A stretch of DNA of 20,996 nt, from IMG/VR virus record IMGVR_UViG_3300046028_003091, positions 1 through 20,996 of that record. The stretch is one strand, 5' to 3'. The stretch comes from a virus. Below, in pieces: positions 1 to 6,868 of this stretch. Both the position numbers and the translations under genes were made by a program. Position 1 is the first letter of the stretch, and the number at the start of each line of letters is the position of its first letter. The notes under the pieces are model-generated. The model did no database searches, was not told where the DNA came from, and saw only the letters and a program-made list of their open reading frames with translations.

Positions 1-198
1 GCAGTCGCGGTCCAGATCGCGCTGGACTGACGGGAGCACGATCACGGTGGTGCCGCCTGGGCGCACTGCGGTGTAGGTGGCGGGCGCAAGTTGCCGAAAC
101 GGCGGCTCGCGGTCGAGCGCCCACCAGGCCGGCCAGGCCAGCATCAACAACCAAGTAATGCGCCAGTAGCGCTGCGCGAGCTGGTGTAGTTGCGTCAT
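1..198 (-). CDS. N-terminal part of a membrane-anchored protein (partial at window edge)
   Basis: The first 66 codons of a gene that runs off the left edge. It starts at the ATG at 198, overlapping the previous stop as ATGA. Residues about 13-27 (RITWLLMLAWPAWWALD) form an N-terminal hydrophobic anchor with Trp at its borders, followed by REPPFRQLAPATYTAVRPGG and then TTVIVLPSVQRDLDRDC. The pattern (short basic head, one membrane anchor, then a beta-rich extracytoplasmic start 'D-R-x-P-P-F ... R-P-G-G ... R-D-L-D-R-x-C') is a recurring type in podovirus genomes next to small holin-like genes. A spanin or holin partner is possible but not shown. Its function cannot be set from the fragment. 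Confidence 0.75.
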   Translation of the reverse strand, partial: MTQLHQLAQRYWRITWLLMLAWPAWWALDREPPFRQLAPATYTAVRPGGTTVIVLPSVQRDLDRDC

Positions 199-413
199 GG
201 CTTGAAGTGCTTGGTGATGAATTCCCAGGCTGCCCACAGGCCTGATACGAGGCCCACCACCCACGGTGTGAAGGTCATTATTTGTTTGCGCGCCCAGGTG
301 GCGCGGTCGTCGGCCCGCAGGAGCTTGCGCAGACGCATGACCTCGACCTCGCTCAGCGGACCGGCGTCCAGATCGTCGTCGCTGCTTGAGTGCGTCACGG
401 CATGTAAATCCAA
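195..413 (-). CDS. Small single-pass membrane protein, holin-like
   Basis: A 72-residue protein if started at the TTG at 413; a GTG at 398 (67 residues) or an ATG at 338 (47 residues, with GAGGTC 0-6 bases upstream) are alternatives, so the N-terminus is uncertain. It has an acidic N-terminus (SSSDDDLDAGPLSEVEV), a basic amphipathic stretch (MRLRKLLRADDRATWARKQ) and one hydrophobic helix, TPWVVGLVSGLWAAWEFI, ending with a Lys/His tail. The layout (one membrane helix, charged ends, after the tail fibre) fits a small holin or a phage membrane protein of the lysis region. It overlaps the next gene by 4 bases (ATGA). No endolysin is in the window to confirm the lysis role. Confidence 0.65.
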   Translation of the reverse strand: MDLHAVTHSSSDDDLDAGPLSEVEVMRLRKLLRADDRATWARKQIMTFTPWVVGLVSGLWAAWEFITKHFKP

Positions 414-476
414 GATTATCTAGGTTGCGCCTACTGCAATGTGGTATCAGCCATATGTATCCTCTACTTGTTTGGG

Positions 477-2450
477 TTAGGCTGGTTCAAATATCTGGTA
501 TGCCACGGTAGATGTGTCTGCCCCGTTGCTGCTGTCGACAGTGAACGACGTGCCAGCTACCCGGGAAGAAACCCGTAAAAACCCCGGCGTGCCGCCATCA
601 ACCTGTGAAGTAAGGAATATTCTACTGGCTGCAGTGACACTGGTATTTGCCACAACCACATGACCAGCAACCAATGTAGCCGTGCCCTGTTTGGCGTTGC
701 TGCCTTCCTTAACGCGCAACCCAGCACCTACCGTGTTTACTGTGAAGTTGCCAGCGCTGGTGAACTGCCCCACCTCTACGCTATTGATTGTCCAGAATTG
801 ACGCGCCGCACCCTTCGATCGGTACTCTATTGGAACAGTTGCATCGCTCCCCTCGGCGCCATACACCACGGCGTCTCCGGTAACGGCACCGCGCACCTGC
901 GTGCGATTGACCGCGCTGGCTAGATACACCGCACGGAAGGCCTCAGCACCTAGGGCGCCACCTGCAAGGAAGTCCCCCGTCGACGCGAACCGTGCAACAA
1001 CCTGCGAGCCGATGACTATGTCTTCTGTCGCGTCAAGCCGAACCTCGCCCGCGCGCGAAGTCAGCACGCGCTCGTTTTGGCCCCCGTAGCGGAAGTACAA
1101 GTATCCCGCGTTGTGCCATAGATCAGAATTGTTAAACGTGGCACCGGTGTACTGCGCCATGTTTATTACATTATCACCTACATACATGGCAGCAGCGGGC
1201 CGCTGCGCAAATCCCGCATAGCTGTCCGGGAACTCGATGCCGTATGATCCTGTTGCCGCGTATTTCCCAAATAGAATGCCGCGACTTTTGATCTTGTCGA
1301 TCAGTATGCCTGTATAGAACCCGCTCCATAGGGATACGTCGGCTCCAAGGTAGTTGTTGTCGCTGGGGGTGCCGTCAAACACGGCACCAAACGTCCAGTC
1401 CATAACGCCAGTGCCTGGAGTGCGGTAGTTCTTGTACAACCCGCCCGCGCTTGACCCTTTGCCCACAAGCAGCGTTTTAGTGCCCAGGTCGGGGTGGTTT
1501 ATCTGTACGTTCACCTCATGCCCAACCAGAGACCAGTTGGTCGCCGGCAGGTTTGCGTAGGTGGTGGCGTCGAGGGTGGGGCCTTCGGCGTATCCCCACA
1601 CGCCGCAGACAATGTTGCCGTCTCCTGGGTAGCCAGTAGTGTGCGAAAAACCCGCTACGCCGATTGTGTTGCCGTATGCGTCAAAGTCTGGTGCGGCGGC
1701 CGAGCCTTGGTTTGTGCCCTTCAGTGCCGCGTTGCCAAGCATGGCAATCCATGTGCCGTCGGTGTCGGTAGCGCCCGTGGTTCCCGATCCCTTTATCACT
1801 ACCGACCCAAACACCCCGCCCACTTCGTGCGCAAAGCGGTTGGTGCCGTTGTCGAACTTGGTGTACTTTTGAGCCCAAATTGCGGGGTCATTGTCCACTG
1901 CATTGGGTTGGGCATCCGTGCCGTCAAAGCAGCCAAGCACTGACGCCTTGTCAAACGTCATCGCAGTGGGGCTGACGTTGTTGTCCCAAAAAGTCCCAGT
2001 TGTGCTGTAGCGGCCTCCGCTAAAGTTAACCACCGAGGCGACCTGGTTGTCGACCACCGCCTTCATGGCGGTGAAGGCGGTGGTGTCGTCCGATATGCCA
2101 TCGCCCACCGCGCTATAGTATTTTGGCGAGTACCATGTACCCTGCGCATTAACTGCAGCGATGGCCTGCTGCACGAACTGAGTGCTAGCGGCCTGGGTAG
2201 TGCTGGTGCTCTGGCTCGCCGTGGGCACGGTGGGCGTGCCGGTGAGCGCGGGCGATGCCAGCGTGGCCAGGTTTGGGATGCTGTTGAGCTGCGTGTGCGT
2301 CATCGTCACTGCCCCCGTGACGTTGGCAAACGTGGCCTTGATCGCTGCCTTTATCAGGCGCAGGTGGTCGTCGCCCTCGGCTGTCAGATCGTTCGACCCG
2401 GGCTTGGTGGCGTCCAACTCATTGATGGTGGTGGCTGATTCGATGGTCAT
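477..2450 (-). CDS. Tail fibre / tailspike protein
   Basis: A 657-residue modular receptor-binding protein starting at the ATG at 2450, which has an AAAGGG site 5 bases upstream (the frame is open ten codons further but lacks a site and overlaps the terminator). In order: a virion-attachment start with DDHLRLIKAAIKATFANVTG (27-46); a collar-like ALTGTPTVPTASQSTSTTQA (68-87), of the kind in many T4-type fibres; an onset of pectate-lyase-like beta-helix, YYSAVGDGISDDTTAF (111-126); a long Gly/Asn/Thr/Tyr-rich beta body; and a conserved C-terminal module of about 80 residues (SNAKQGTATLVAG through STVAYQIFEPA) found on many phage and prophage spike proteins. It binds, and may cleave, host surface polysaccharide. 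No catalytic residues can be assigned. The gene is visibly less GC-rich than its neighbours. Confidence 0.88.
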   Translation of the reverse strand: MTIESATTINELDATKPGSNDLTAEGDDHLRLIKAAIKATFANVTGAVTMTHTQLNSIPNLATLASPALTGTPTVPTASQSTSTTQAASTQFVQQAIAAVNAQGTWYSPKYYSAVGDGISDDTTAFTAMKAVVDNQVASVVNFSGGRYSTTGTFWDNNVSPTAMTFDKASVLGCFDGTDAQPNAVDNDPAIWAQKYTKFDNGTNRFAHEVGGVFGSVVIKGSGTTGATDTDGTWIAMLGNAALKGTNQGSAAAPDFDAYGNTIGVAGFSHTTGYPGDGNIVCGVWGYAEGPTLDATTYANLPATNWSLVGHEVNVQINHPDLGTKTLLVGKGSSAGGLYKNYRTPGTGVMDWTFGAVFDGTPSDNNYLGADVSLWSGFYTGILIDKIKSRGILFGKYAATGSYGIEFPDSYAGFAQRPAAAMYVGDNVINMAQYTGATFNNSDLWHNAGYLYFRYGGQNERVLTSRAGEVRLDATEDIVIGSQVVARFASTGDFLAGGALGAEAFRAVYLASAVNRTQVRGAVTGDAVVYGAEGSDATVPIEYRSKGAARQFWTINSVEVGQFTSAGNFTVNTVGAGLRVKEGSNAKQGTATLVAGHVVVANTSVTAASRIFLTSQVDGGTPGFLRVSSRVAGTSFTVDSSNGADTSTVAYQIFEPA

Positions 2451-2468
2451 ATGGGCCCTTTCAGGCGT

Positions 2469-2490
2469 AAAAAAACCCACTCAAGGTGGG
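2469..2490 (-). terminator. Intrinsic terminator between ejection-protein and tail-fibre genes
   Basis: Minus strand: CCCAC-CTTGA-GTGGG stem-loop (2476-2490) followed by seven T (2469-2475). The T tract exists only for leftward transcription. It lies 18 bases before the tail-fibre start, so a promoter between it and that gene is not possible; the fibre must be transcribed by read-through. The sequence just after the T run (TTTTTTACG) is the same as after the terminator at 13845-13867. Confidence 0.85.
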
Positions 2491-2539
2491 CTGACTGGCG
2501 CAGAATTGATGCCCCGTATTTCGCGGGTTGGGGAGATTG

Positions 2540-2746
2540 ATGACCACAGCAGACATTGCCAGAGGCATCGGGACCGCAGTGATGGTGGGCGTTATCGGGC
2601 CGTTGTTGTGGCTCTTTGCTGCCTATGGTTCAAACGTTTTTGAGTCGCTACTCCGCAAAGCCATAAGCCGATGGGGCTCCAAGAAGCCCGGTGCGCAACA
2701 GCGTTTGCTCAATAATCTTGCGCGACTTCGGGTTATTCGCAAGTAG
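2540..2746 (+). CDS. Possible small membrane protein on the opposite strand (tentative)
   Basis: A 68-codon plus-strand frame starting at an ATG 4 bases after a GGGGAG ribosome-binding site. The first 36 codons occupy the minus-strand gap and encode a well-formed hydrophobic segment, VMVGVIGPLLWLFAAYG (14-30), followed by a basic amphipathic stretch (LLRKAISRWGSKKPGAQQR). The last third is antisense to the end of the ejection-protein gene and may be fortuitous. A single hydrophobic helix plus basic tail is a holin- or small-membrane-protein-like layout. It is the only frame on the plus strand that I consider possible. No promoter or terminator was found for it, so confidence is low. Confidence 0.35.
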   Translation: MTTADIARGIGTAVMVGVIGPLLWLFAAYGSNVFESLLRKAISRWGSKKPGAQQRLLNNLARLRVIRK

Positions 2747-4507
2747 CTTTCGCTCGGCATCTGTCATCAGCTTGGCCGTTTGCTGCGGGTTGAGCAGCGC
2801 ATCTGACAGCAGCCCCCGCATCTGCTGATCTGCGTCCTGGTAGATCCAGCGTGTGGCGCGGTTGATGCCCGGCAGGCTCAACAACCCGCCCATCACGCGC
2901 GGCATGCCGGTTTGCTCGGCAATGTTGGACATCGCAATTTTCTGGAACGTGTCGGACCCTATGCCGCGCCCTAGGTTTTGCGCATTGGACTTGCGCGCGA
3001 GATCTTGGGCGATGGCAGTCAAGGTCGCCATTTGCCCCGGATCCATGGTGGATTCCAGCGTGGCGCCCTTGAAACCTGTGGCCCTCGCAGCTGTGGCATC
3101 ACCCTCGCGCAGAGCGCGGCCAAAAGTTGCCGCTGTCTCTTGGCCCAGTGCACCGTAATCAGACAGGGCAGGCGCCACTTTCTTGTACAGATCCTGCCCG
3201 ATCTCCATTTGATTGACTGGCCGCGACAGATCCGCAAATGTCTGGCGGGCAACGCCGTAGGCCGGTATGCCTTTGTCGATGGCTGACAGCAGCGAATCCT
3301 TCGCGCCAGTCATCAGCCCTTTTTCGACGTTACCCAGCGAGCCATCGCCAACCTTGCTCAAGGTGTCGTCAAGCGCCAGCTTGATGTAGTGCAGGGCTTT
3401 GCCCGAATACTGGGCTGTTTGGGCTGGGACAGTGTTGGTGATTGCCCGGCCTGATGCGTCAAGGATGCCCGTCGCCAGCAGCTGCTCGGGCATGTCCCTG
3501 CCGATCTGCAGTGGCTCTTGCGCCAGCTTGGCCAGGCGTTGTGCCTTGGCCATCACCTCGGGCGGCAGACGGTCAAGCGCAGCGGCCAAGTCTGCCGTCT
3601 TGTTCATCACGGACGCTTTGGCTTGATCATAGATCGGCCCGGCTGCAGCACTGCGCGCTTGTTCTGCCGCTTTGAGTGCTGCGCCATCCTGCGCGATGCC
3701 TCGCAGCGCGCCGAGTCGAGCGCTTGCCTGCTCCATCGCGCGCACCGTGTACGCCTCTGGGTTGGCTTGCGATGCTGTGCGCTCCAGCGCCGCAAGACCA
3801 CCGCTTTCTGCAACCTGGCCGACAGTCGGCGCCGAACCGGGGACGAGCTGACCTGCTTGTTGCAGCCTCGACACGATGCCTGGCGCGCTGTCGCCGGCCA
3901 CCTGGTTCAGAAGCCTGCCGGCAATGGCATCACGGCCGCCTTGATAGAACGGCTCAACAAAGCCTTTGGCCGTTCGGCCGACCGCCGCCGCTGCTGCAGG
4001 CAAAACGCCCGCCGCAGCGCCCATCAGCGCCCGCCCGCCCCGTTCACCGGCTGCCCCATACTCCAGCGCGCCTGGTATCGCCCCAGCAAGCGCCATGCGC
4101 ACAGCGTTGGCGCCCAATGTTGCGCCGCCACCAGCCGGGATCACCATCGACGGCAACGACTCACCGATGCCTGTAGCCCAAGGCCGGGCCTGCTGCAGCG
4201 GCTTGTAGGCGGCATCGTCGGATTCTGCGGAGGCCTTCAGGTCGGCCAGCGCCATGTCATTGCCGGTGGCGCCGTAGTACATCTGCTGCGCACCCTTGCC
4301 GATGCGGTCAAAGGTCCTGCCTGCACCGATGAGCATTGACTGCGCAAAGCCTGGGTCGTCAAAGGCTGGTCCTTGCTTTGCGGGCGCGTCGGGCTGGCCC
4401 TGCTTGATGCTGATGATGGCTTGCGCCAAGCGCCGTGCGTCGTCGGTGGCGCCGGCCTTGTCGGCCGCAATCAGCGCAGTTTGCAGTTCTGCCAGCGTTG
4501 CCATCAT
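2648..4507 (-). CDS. Largest internal virion / DNA-ejection protein
   Basis: A 619-residue, largely helical protein, last of the ejection-protein block. The N-terminus has a short helical motif ELQTALIAADKAGATDDARR (7-26) followed by LAQAI, which recurs at the start of podovirus injection proteins and resembles a degenerate helical repeat. Residues about 118-185 are hydrophobic and Gly/Ala-rich (GGGATLGANAVRMALAGAIP, RALMGAAAGVLPAAAAAVG), consistent with membrane interaction. The rest is helix with scattered Gln/Ala. There is no peptidoglycan-hydrolase motif. Two adjacent ATGs (4507 and 4504) overlap the previous stop; the first gives a 4-base ATGA overlap. The stop at 2648 is followed by the largest minus-strand gap and then a terminator. 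Confidence 0.75.
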   Translation of the reverse strand: MMATLAELQTALIAADKAGATDDARRLAQAIISIKQGQPDAPAKQGPAFDDPGFAQSMLIGAGRTFDRIGKGAQQMYYGATGNDMALADLKASAESDDAAYKPLQQARPWATGIGESLPSMVIPAGGGATLGANAVRMALAGAIPGALEYGAAGERGGRALMGAAAGVLPAAAAAVGRTAKGFVEPFYQGGRDAIAGRLLNQVAGDSAPGIVSRLQQAGQLVPGSAPTVGQVAESGGLAALERTASQANPEAYTVRAMEQASARLGALRGIAQDGAALKAAEQARSAAAGPIYDQAKASVMNKTADLAAALDRLPPEVMAKAQRLAKLAQEPLQIGRDMPEQLLATGILDASGRAITNTVPAQTAQYSGKALHYIKLALDDTLSKVGDGSLGNVEKGLMTGAKDSLLSAIDKGIPAYGVARQTFADLSRPVNQMEIGQDLYKKVAPALSDYGALGQETAATFGRALREGDATAARATGFKGATLESTMDPGQMATLTAIAQDLARKSNAQNLGRGIGSDTFQKIAMSNIAEQTGMPRVMGGLLSLPGINRATRWIYQDADQQMRGLLSDALLNPQQTAKLMTDAERKLLANNPKSRKIIEQTLLRTGLLGAPSAYGFAE

Positions 4508-5751
4508 TGCCCCATGTTGATGTACTTCTTCACCAGGTCATCGACGCCGGTTGGCCCAGGCATCGGCACGCTATAGAACGGCACGAACGGCGCGAACTTC
4601 GGGTCGACGTTCTTGAGTTGCGACTGATGTTTTTCGATCCGCGAGATGTTGACCGTGCGCAGCGCGCCCGTCAGCGCCGAGATCTCGGGCGGTGTCATGG
4701 TGTCGATGTCGCCGCCAGCAGCGCGCAAGATCAGCCGGCGCTCGCCGTCAGATATCTGCCCCTGGCCGGCCAGCGCCTTGGCGCCGTCGGCAGCCAATGA
4801 CGCAGCGCTCTGGATCATCTGCCGCGTGTTGCCCAGCGTCTCCGCAGCGTCCTTGCCGCCAATGCCGAGCAATTGCCCCATCTGCATGCCAAAGAGCTGG
4901 AAGGGCTGCGTCGGGCCGGTGGCGACCTTGCCCGTCTTGAGCACGTTGTCGATGCGGTCCAGCGTGCCGATGGTGCTGGCCGCTGATCGTGCGATGTCGC
5001 GTGATGCTCCCAGGCTCTTGGCCGCGTCGTTGGCAAATGCCTCGCCGAAGCCCTTGTCCATGCTCACGCTGACATTGGTTGCCGGCGCGTGGCTCGAGTC
5101 CTTTTGCGCCTTGGCCAGCAGGATCTGGTTCCACTGCGGTGAGCCTTCGGGCACGCCGGCCGCGCGCAGGTTGCGCATGAAGTCGTCCTCTTTGCGCCCG
5201 CCGCTTGCCAGAGGCTTGTAGCCGCTGGCCCTGCCGCTGAACAGTTGCTCGCCTTCGCCCAGCTTGACGGGCGCGTCGTCTTTTGCCGTGGCGCTGATGT
5301 AGTCCAACGGCTTGATCTGGCCCTGGCGCATGGCCTCGAACAGCAGCTGCTGCTGGGGGTCGACGCGAGGCTGCGCAGATGCAGCCGCCATCGTGCCCAG
5401 CGGCGCGCCAGAGGCGTTGGCGGCTGCGGTGTTGGCGCTGCCCAGCGGCGACGGGATCGAGCCCCGAAACGCCTCCTCGCGGCTCTTGGCGAGCTGCTGC
5501 TCCTTGAACTGCGCTTGCAGTTGCTGCAGCTGCAGGCCGTGCATCTGCGCCATTTGCGAGGCCTGCGCCTCCTGCATGGCCAGTGCGCGCTTGCGCTGCT
5601 CTTGCTCTTGCGCTGCGGCCATCGTCTGCTGATAGCCCGACAAGCCGCGACCGGCGGCCTGGCCGAAGTTGCCACCACCCAGCAGCCCGGCGGCCATCTG
5701 CAGCGTGGCCATCGTGCGCGGATCGTCCCAGTTGTCGCCTAGCAAGCCCAT
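4504..5751 (-). CDS. Internal virion protein, Gln/Ala-rich N-terminus
   Basis: A 415-residue protein beginning MGLLGDNWDDPRTMATLQMA, with a Gly-rich hydrophobic start (AAGLLGGGNFGQAAGRGLSG). A Gln/Glu/Ala/Met coiled coil follows at about 41-95, then a low-complexity Ala/Ser region to about 130. The C-terminal half is ordered and helical (SMDKGFGEAFANDAAKSLGA, then DIARSAASTIGTLDRIDNVL), ending PFVPFYSVPMPGPTGVDDLV. This 'W-D-D-P-x-x-x-A-x-L' opening with a Gly-rich segment recurs in phage proteins near ejection or transglycosylase genes, but no lysozyme or transglycosylase catalytic motif is visible here. It is joined to its upstream gene by the one-base spacer TGACATG and overlaps the next by 4 bases. 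Confidence 0.72.
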   Translation of the reverse strand: MGLLGDNWDDPRTMATLQMAAGLLGGGNFGQAAGRGLSGYQQTMAAAQEQEQRKRALAMQEAQASQMAQMHGLQLQQLQAQFKEQQLAKSREEAFRGSIPSPLGSANTAAANASGAPLGTMAAASAQPRVDPQQQLLFEAMRQGQIKPLDYISATAKDDAPVKLGEGEQLFSGRASGYKPLASGGRKEDDFMRNLRAAGVPEGSPQWNQILLAKAQKDSSHAPATNVSVSMDKGFGEAFANDAAKSLGASRDIARSAASTIGTLDRIDNVLKTGKVATGPTQPFQLFGMQMGQLLGIGGKDAAETLGNTRQMIQSAASLAADGAKALAGQGQISDGERRLILRAAGGDIDTMTPPEISALTGALRTVNISRIEKHQSQLKNVDPKFAPFVPFYSVPMPGPTGVDDLVKKYINMGQ

Positions 5752-5752
5752 G

Positions 5753-6865
5753 TCATGGCCCCCCGAAAATTCTGTAGAGCTGCGCTGCCGTCAGCCCGCC
5801 GCCGATCGCGCCTGAGAGCGCGTTGCCGCCCTGCGTGTTGGTGCCGGTCTGGTTCAGCCCGGTGAACGGGTTGATCATGTTGCCGTACTGTTGGAACGGA
5901 TACAGGCTGGCCTGCTGCTGCGACAGCCCCAGGTTCGACAACCCCTGGCCTTGCGCCAGCTGCTGGGCCAGCGACTGGCTGTAGATGTTGGCGCCGACCT
6001 GGGCCTGGTTGATGTCCTGGCCGCGCTGGTTGGTGAAGAAGTTCTGCTGCGCGGTCTGGTTGGCCAGGTCGAGGTTGCCGTAGCCCAGGCCGCGCTGGGT
6101 GTCGGCCTGGAATTGGTTCGTCGCGTTGTTCTCCTGGCCCAAGCTGTACTGGTTGGCCGTCTGCTGCTGCGCATTGCCCAGGTTGCCCAGGCCGAGCGTG
6201 TAGGCCTGGTCAGCGCTGCGGTTGCCCAGCGCCAAGTTGCCCTGGCCCAGCGCATACTGGTTTTGCGTCGCGAGCTGGTTGTTGGCCAGGTTGCCCATGC
6301 CCAGCGAATACTGGTTGGCGTTGTTCTGGGTCGTGGCTGCCAGGTTGCCGTAACCCAGCCCCAAATTACCTTGGCCGAGCGCATATTGATTGGCGTTGGC
6401 CTGGTTGGTGGCCGCCAAGTTGCCCTGGCCGAGCTGGTACTGGTTGGCGGTCTGCTGCTGGCTGTTGGCGAGATTGCCGTAACCCAGCCCGAGGTTGCCT
6501 TGGCCGAGGCTGTACTGGTTGGCGTTGCTCTGGTTTGTCGCGGCCAGGTTGCCCAGCCCGAGCTGGTATTGGTTCTGGTTTTGCAGCCGCTGGGTGTCGT
6601 TTTGCATCTGCGCGACCGACTCGTTCGACGCGCGGTTGGCGTCGCCCTCGTAGGCCTGGCCGTACAGGCTGGCGATGGACGAGTTCAGGCCAGTCTGCGC
6701 GTTGCCGGCCGCGATGCCCTGGGCGATGCCCTGGCGTGAGCCGCCGTAACCGCCGGCCGCGATCGCGCCCGAGTTGATGCCCGGCAGCACGTTTTGCTGC
6801 AGGTTCTGGTTGCTGGCTGCGGTGAGCGCGCCGGCTTGGCTCTGGAGATACGGATTGATGGCCAT
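5753..6865 (-). CDS. Internal virion protein with 18/25-residue NQYxLGxGNL repeats
   Basis: A 370-residue protein that is almost without Lys (no clear Lys run), and very rich in Asn, Gln, Gly, Leu and Ala. The centre (about 97-265) holds eight copies of NQYxLGxGNL; the Tyr residues fall at 100, 118, 143, 161, 186, 204, 222 and 240, so spacings are 18, 25, 18, 25, 18, 18, 18. The 25-residue units contain one extra GLGYGNL heptad. The seventh copy is degenerate (DQAYTLGLGNL) and the eighth loses the GNL (SLGQENN). The N-terminus starts MAINPYLQSQAG and the C-terminus is Gly/Thr/Asn-rich. Position between other ejection-protein candidates suggests a capsid-stored protein that is ejected, perhaps as a tubular or filamentous component. 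No known domain is recognised. Confidence 0.75.
   Translation of the reverse strand: MAINPYLQSQAGALTAASNQNLQQNVLPGINSGAIAAGGYGGSRQGIAQGIAAGNAQTGLNSSIASLYGQAYEGDANRASNESVAQMQNDTQRLQNQNQYQLGLGNLAATNQSNANQYSLGQGNLGLGYGNLANSQQQTANQYQLGQGNLAATNQANANQYALGQGNLGLGYGNLAATTQNNANQYSLGMGNLANNQLATQNQYALGQGNLALGNRSADQAYTLGLGNLGNAQQQTANQYSLGQENNATNQFQADTQRGLGYGNLDLANQTAQQNFFTNQRGQDINQAQVGANIYSQSLAQQLAQGQGLSNLGLSQQQASLYPFQQYGNMINPFTGLNQTGTNTQGGNALSGAIGGGLTAAQLYRIFGGP
6071..6577 (-). repeat. Coding repeat array, 54-bp and 75-bp units
   Basis: This is the DNA underlying the NQYxLGxGNL array. Units of 54 bp (18 codons) alternate with units of 75 bp (25 codons, with a 21-bp GLGYGNL insert). The nucleotide copies are similar but not identical, so the array has diverged since it expanded. 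The reading frame is kept throughout. Confidence 0.85.
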
Positions 6866-6868
6866 TTT

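Noticed and set aside
2466-2575. A 35-codon minus-strand frame in the gap before the tail fibre
   Set aside because: It runs through the terminator stem and T tract, has no ribosome-binding site and shows no protein-like composition.
5064-5678. A 204-codon minus-strand frame rich in Arg/Ser/Trp
   Set aside because: Out-of-frame reading of the 415-residue internal protein gene on the same strand; extreme Arg/Ser/Ala composition.
5891-6739. A 282-codon plus-strand frame with a repeated Val/Leu/Ala/Gln pattern
   Set aside because: It simply mirrors the NQYxLGxGNL array on the other strand; the repeat is inherited from the real gene, which has proper starts and stops coupled to its neighbours.
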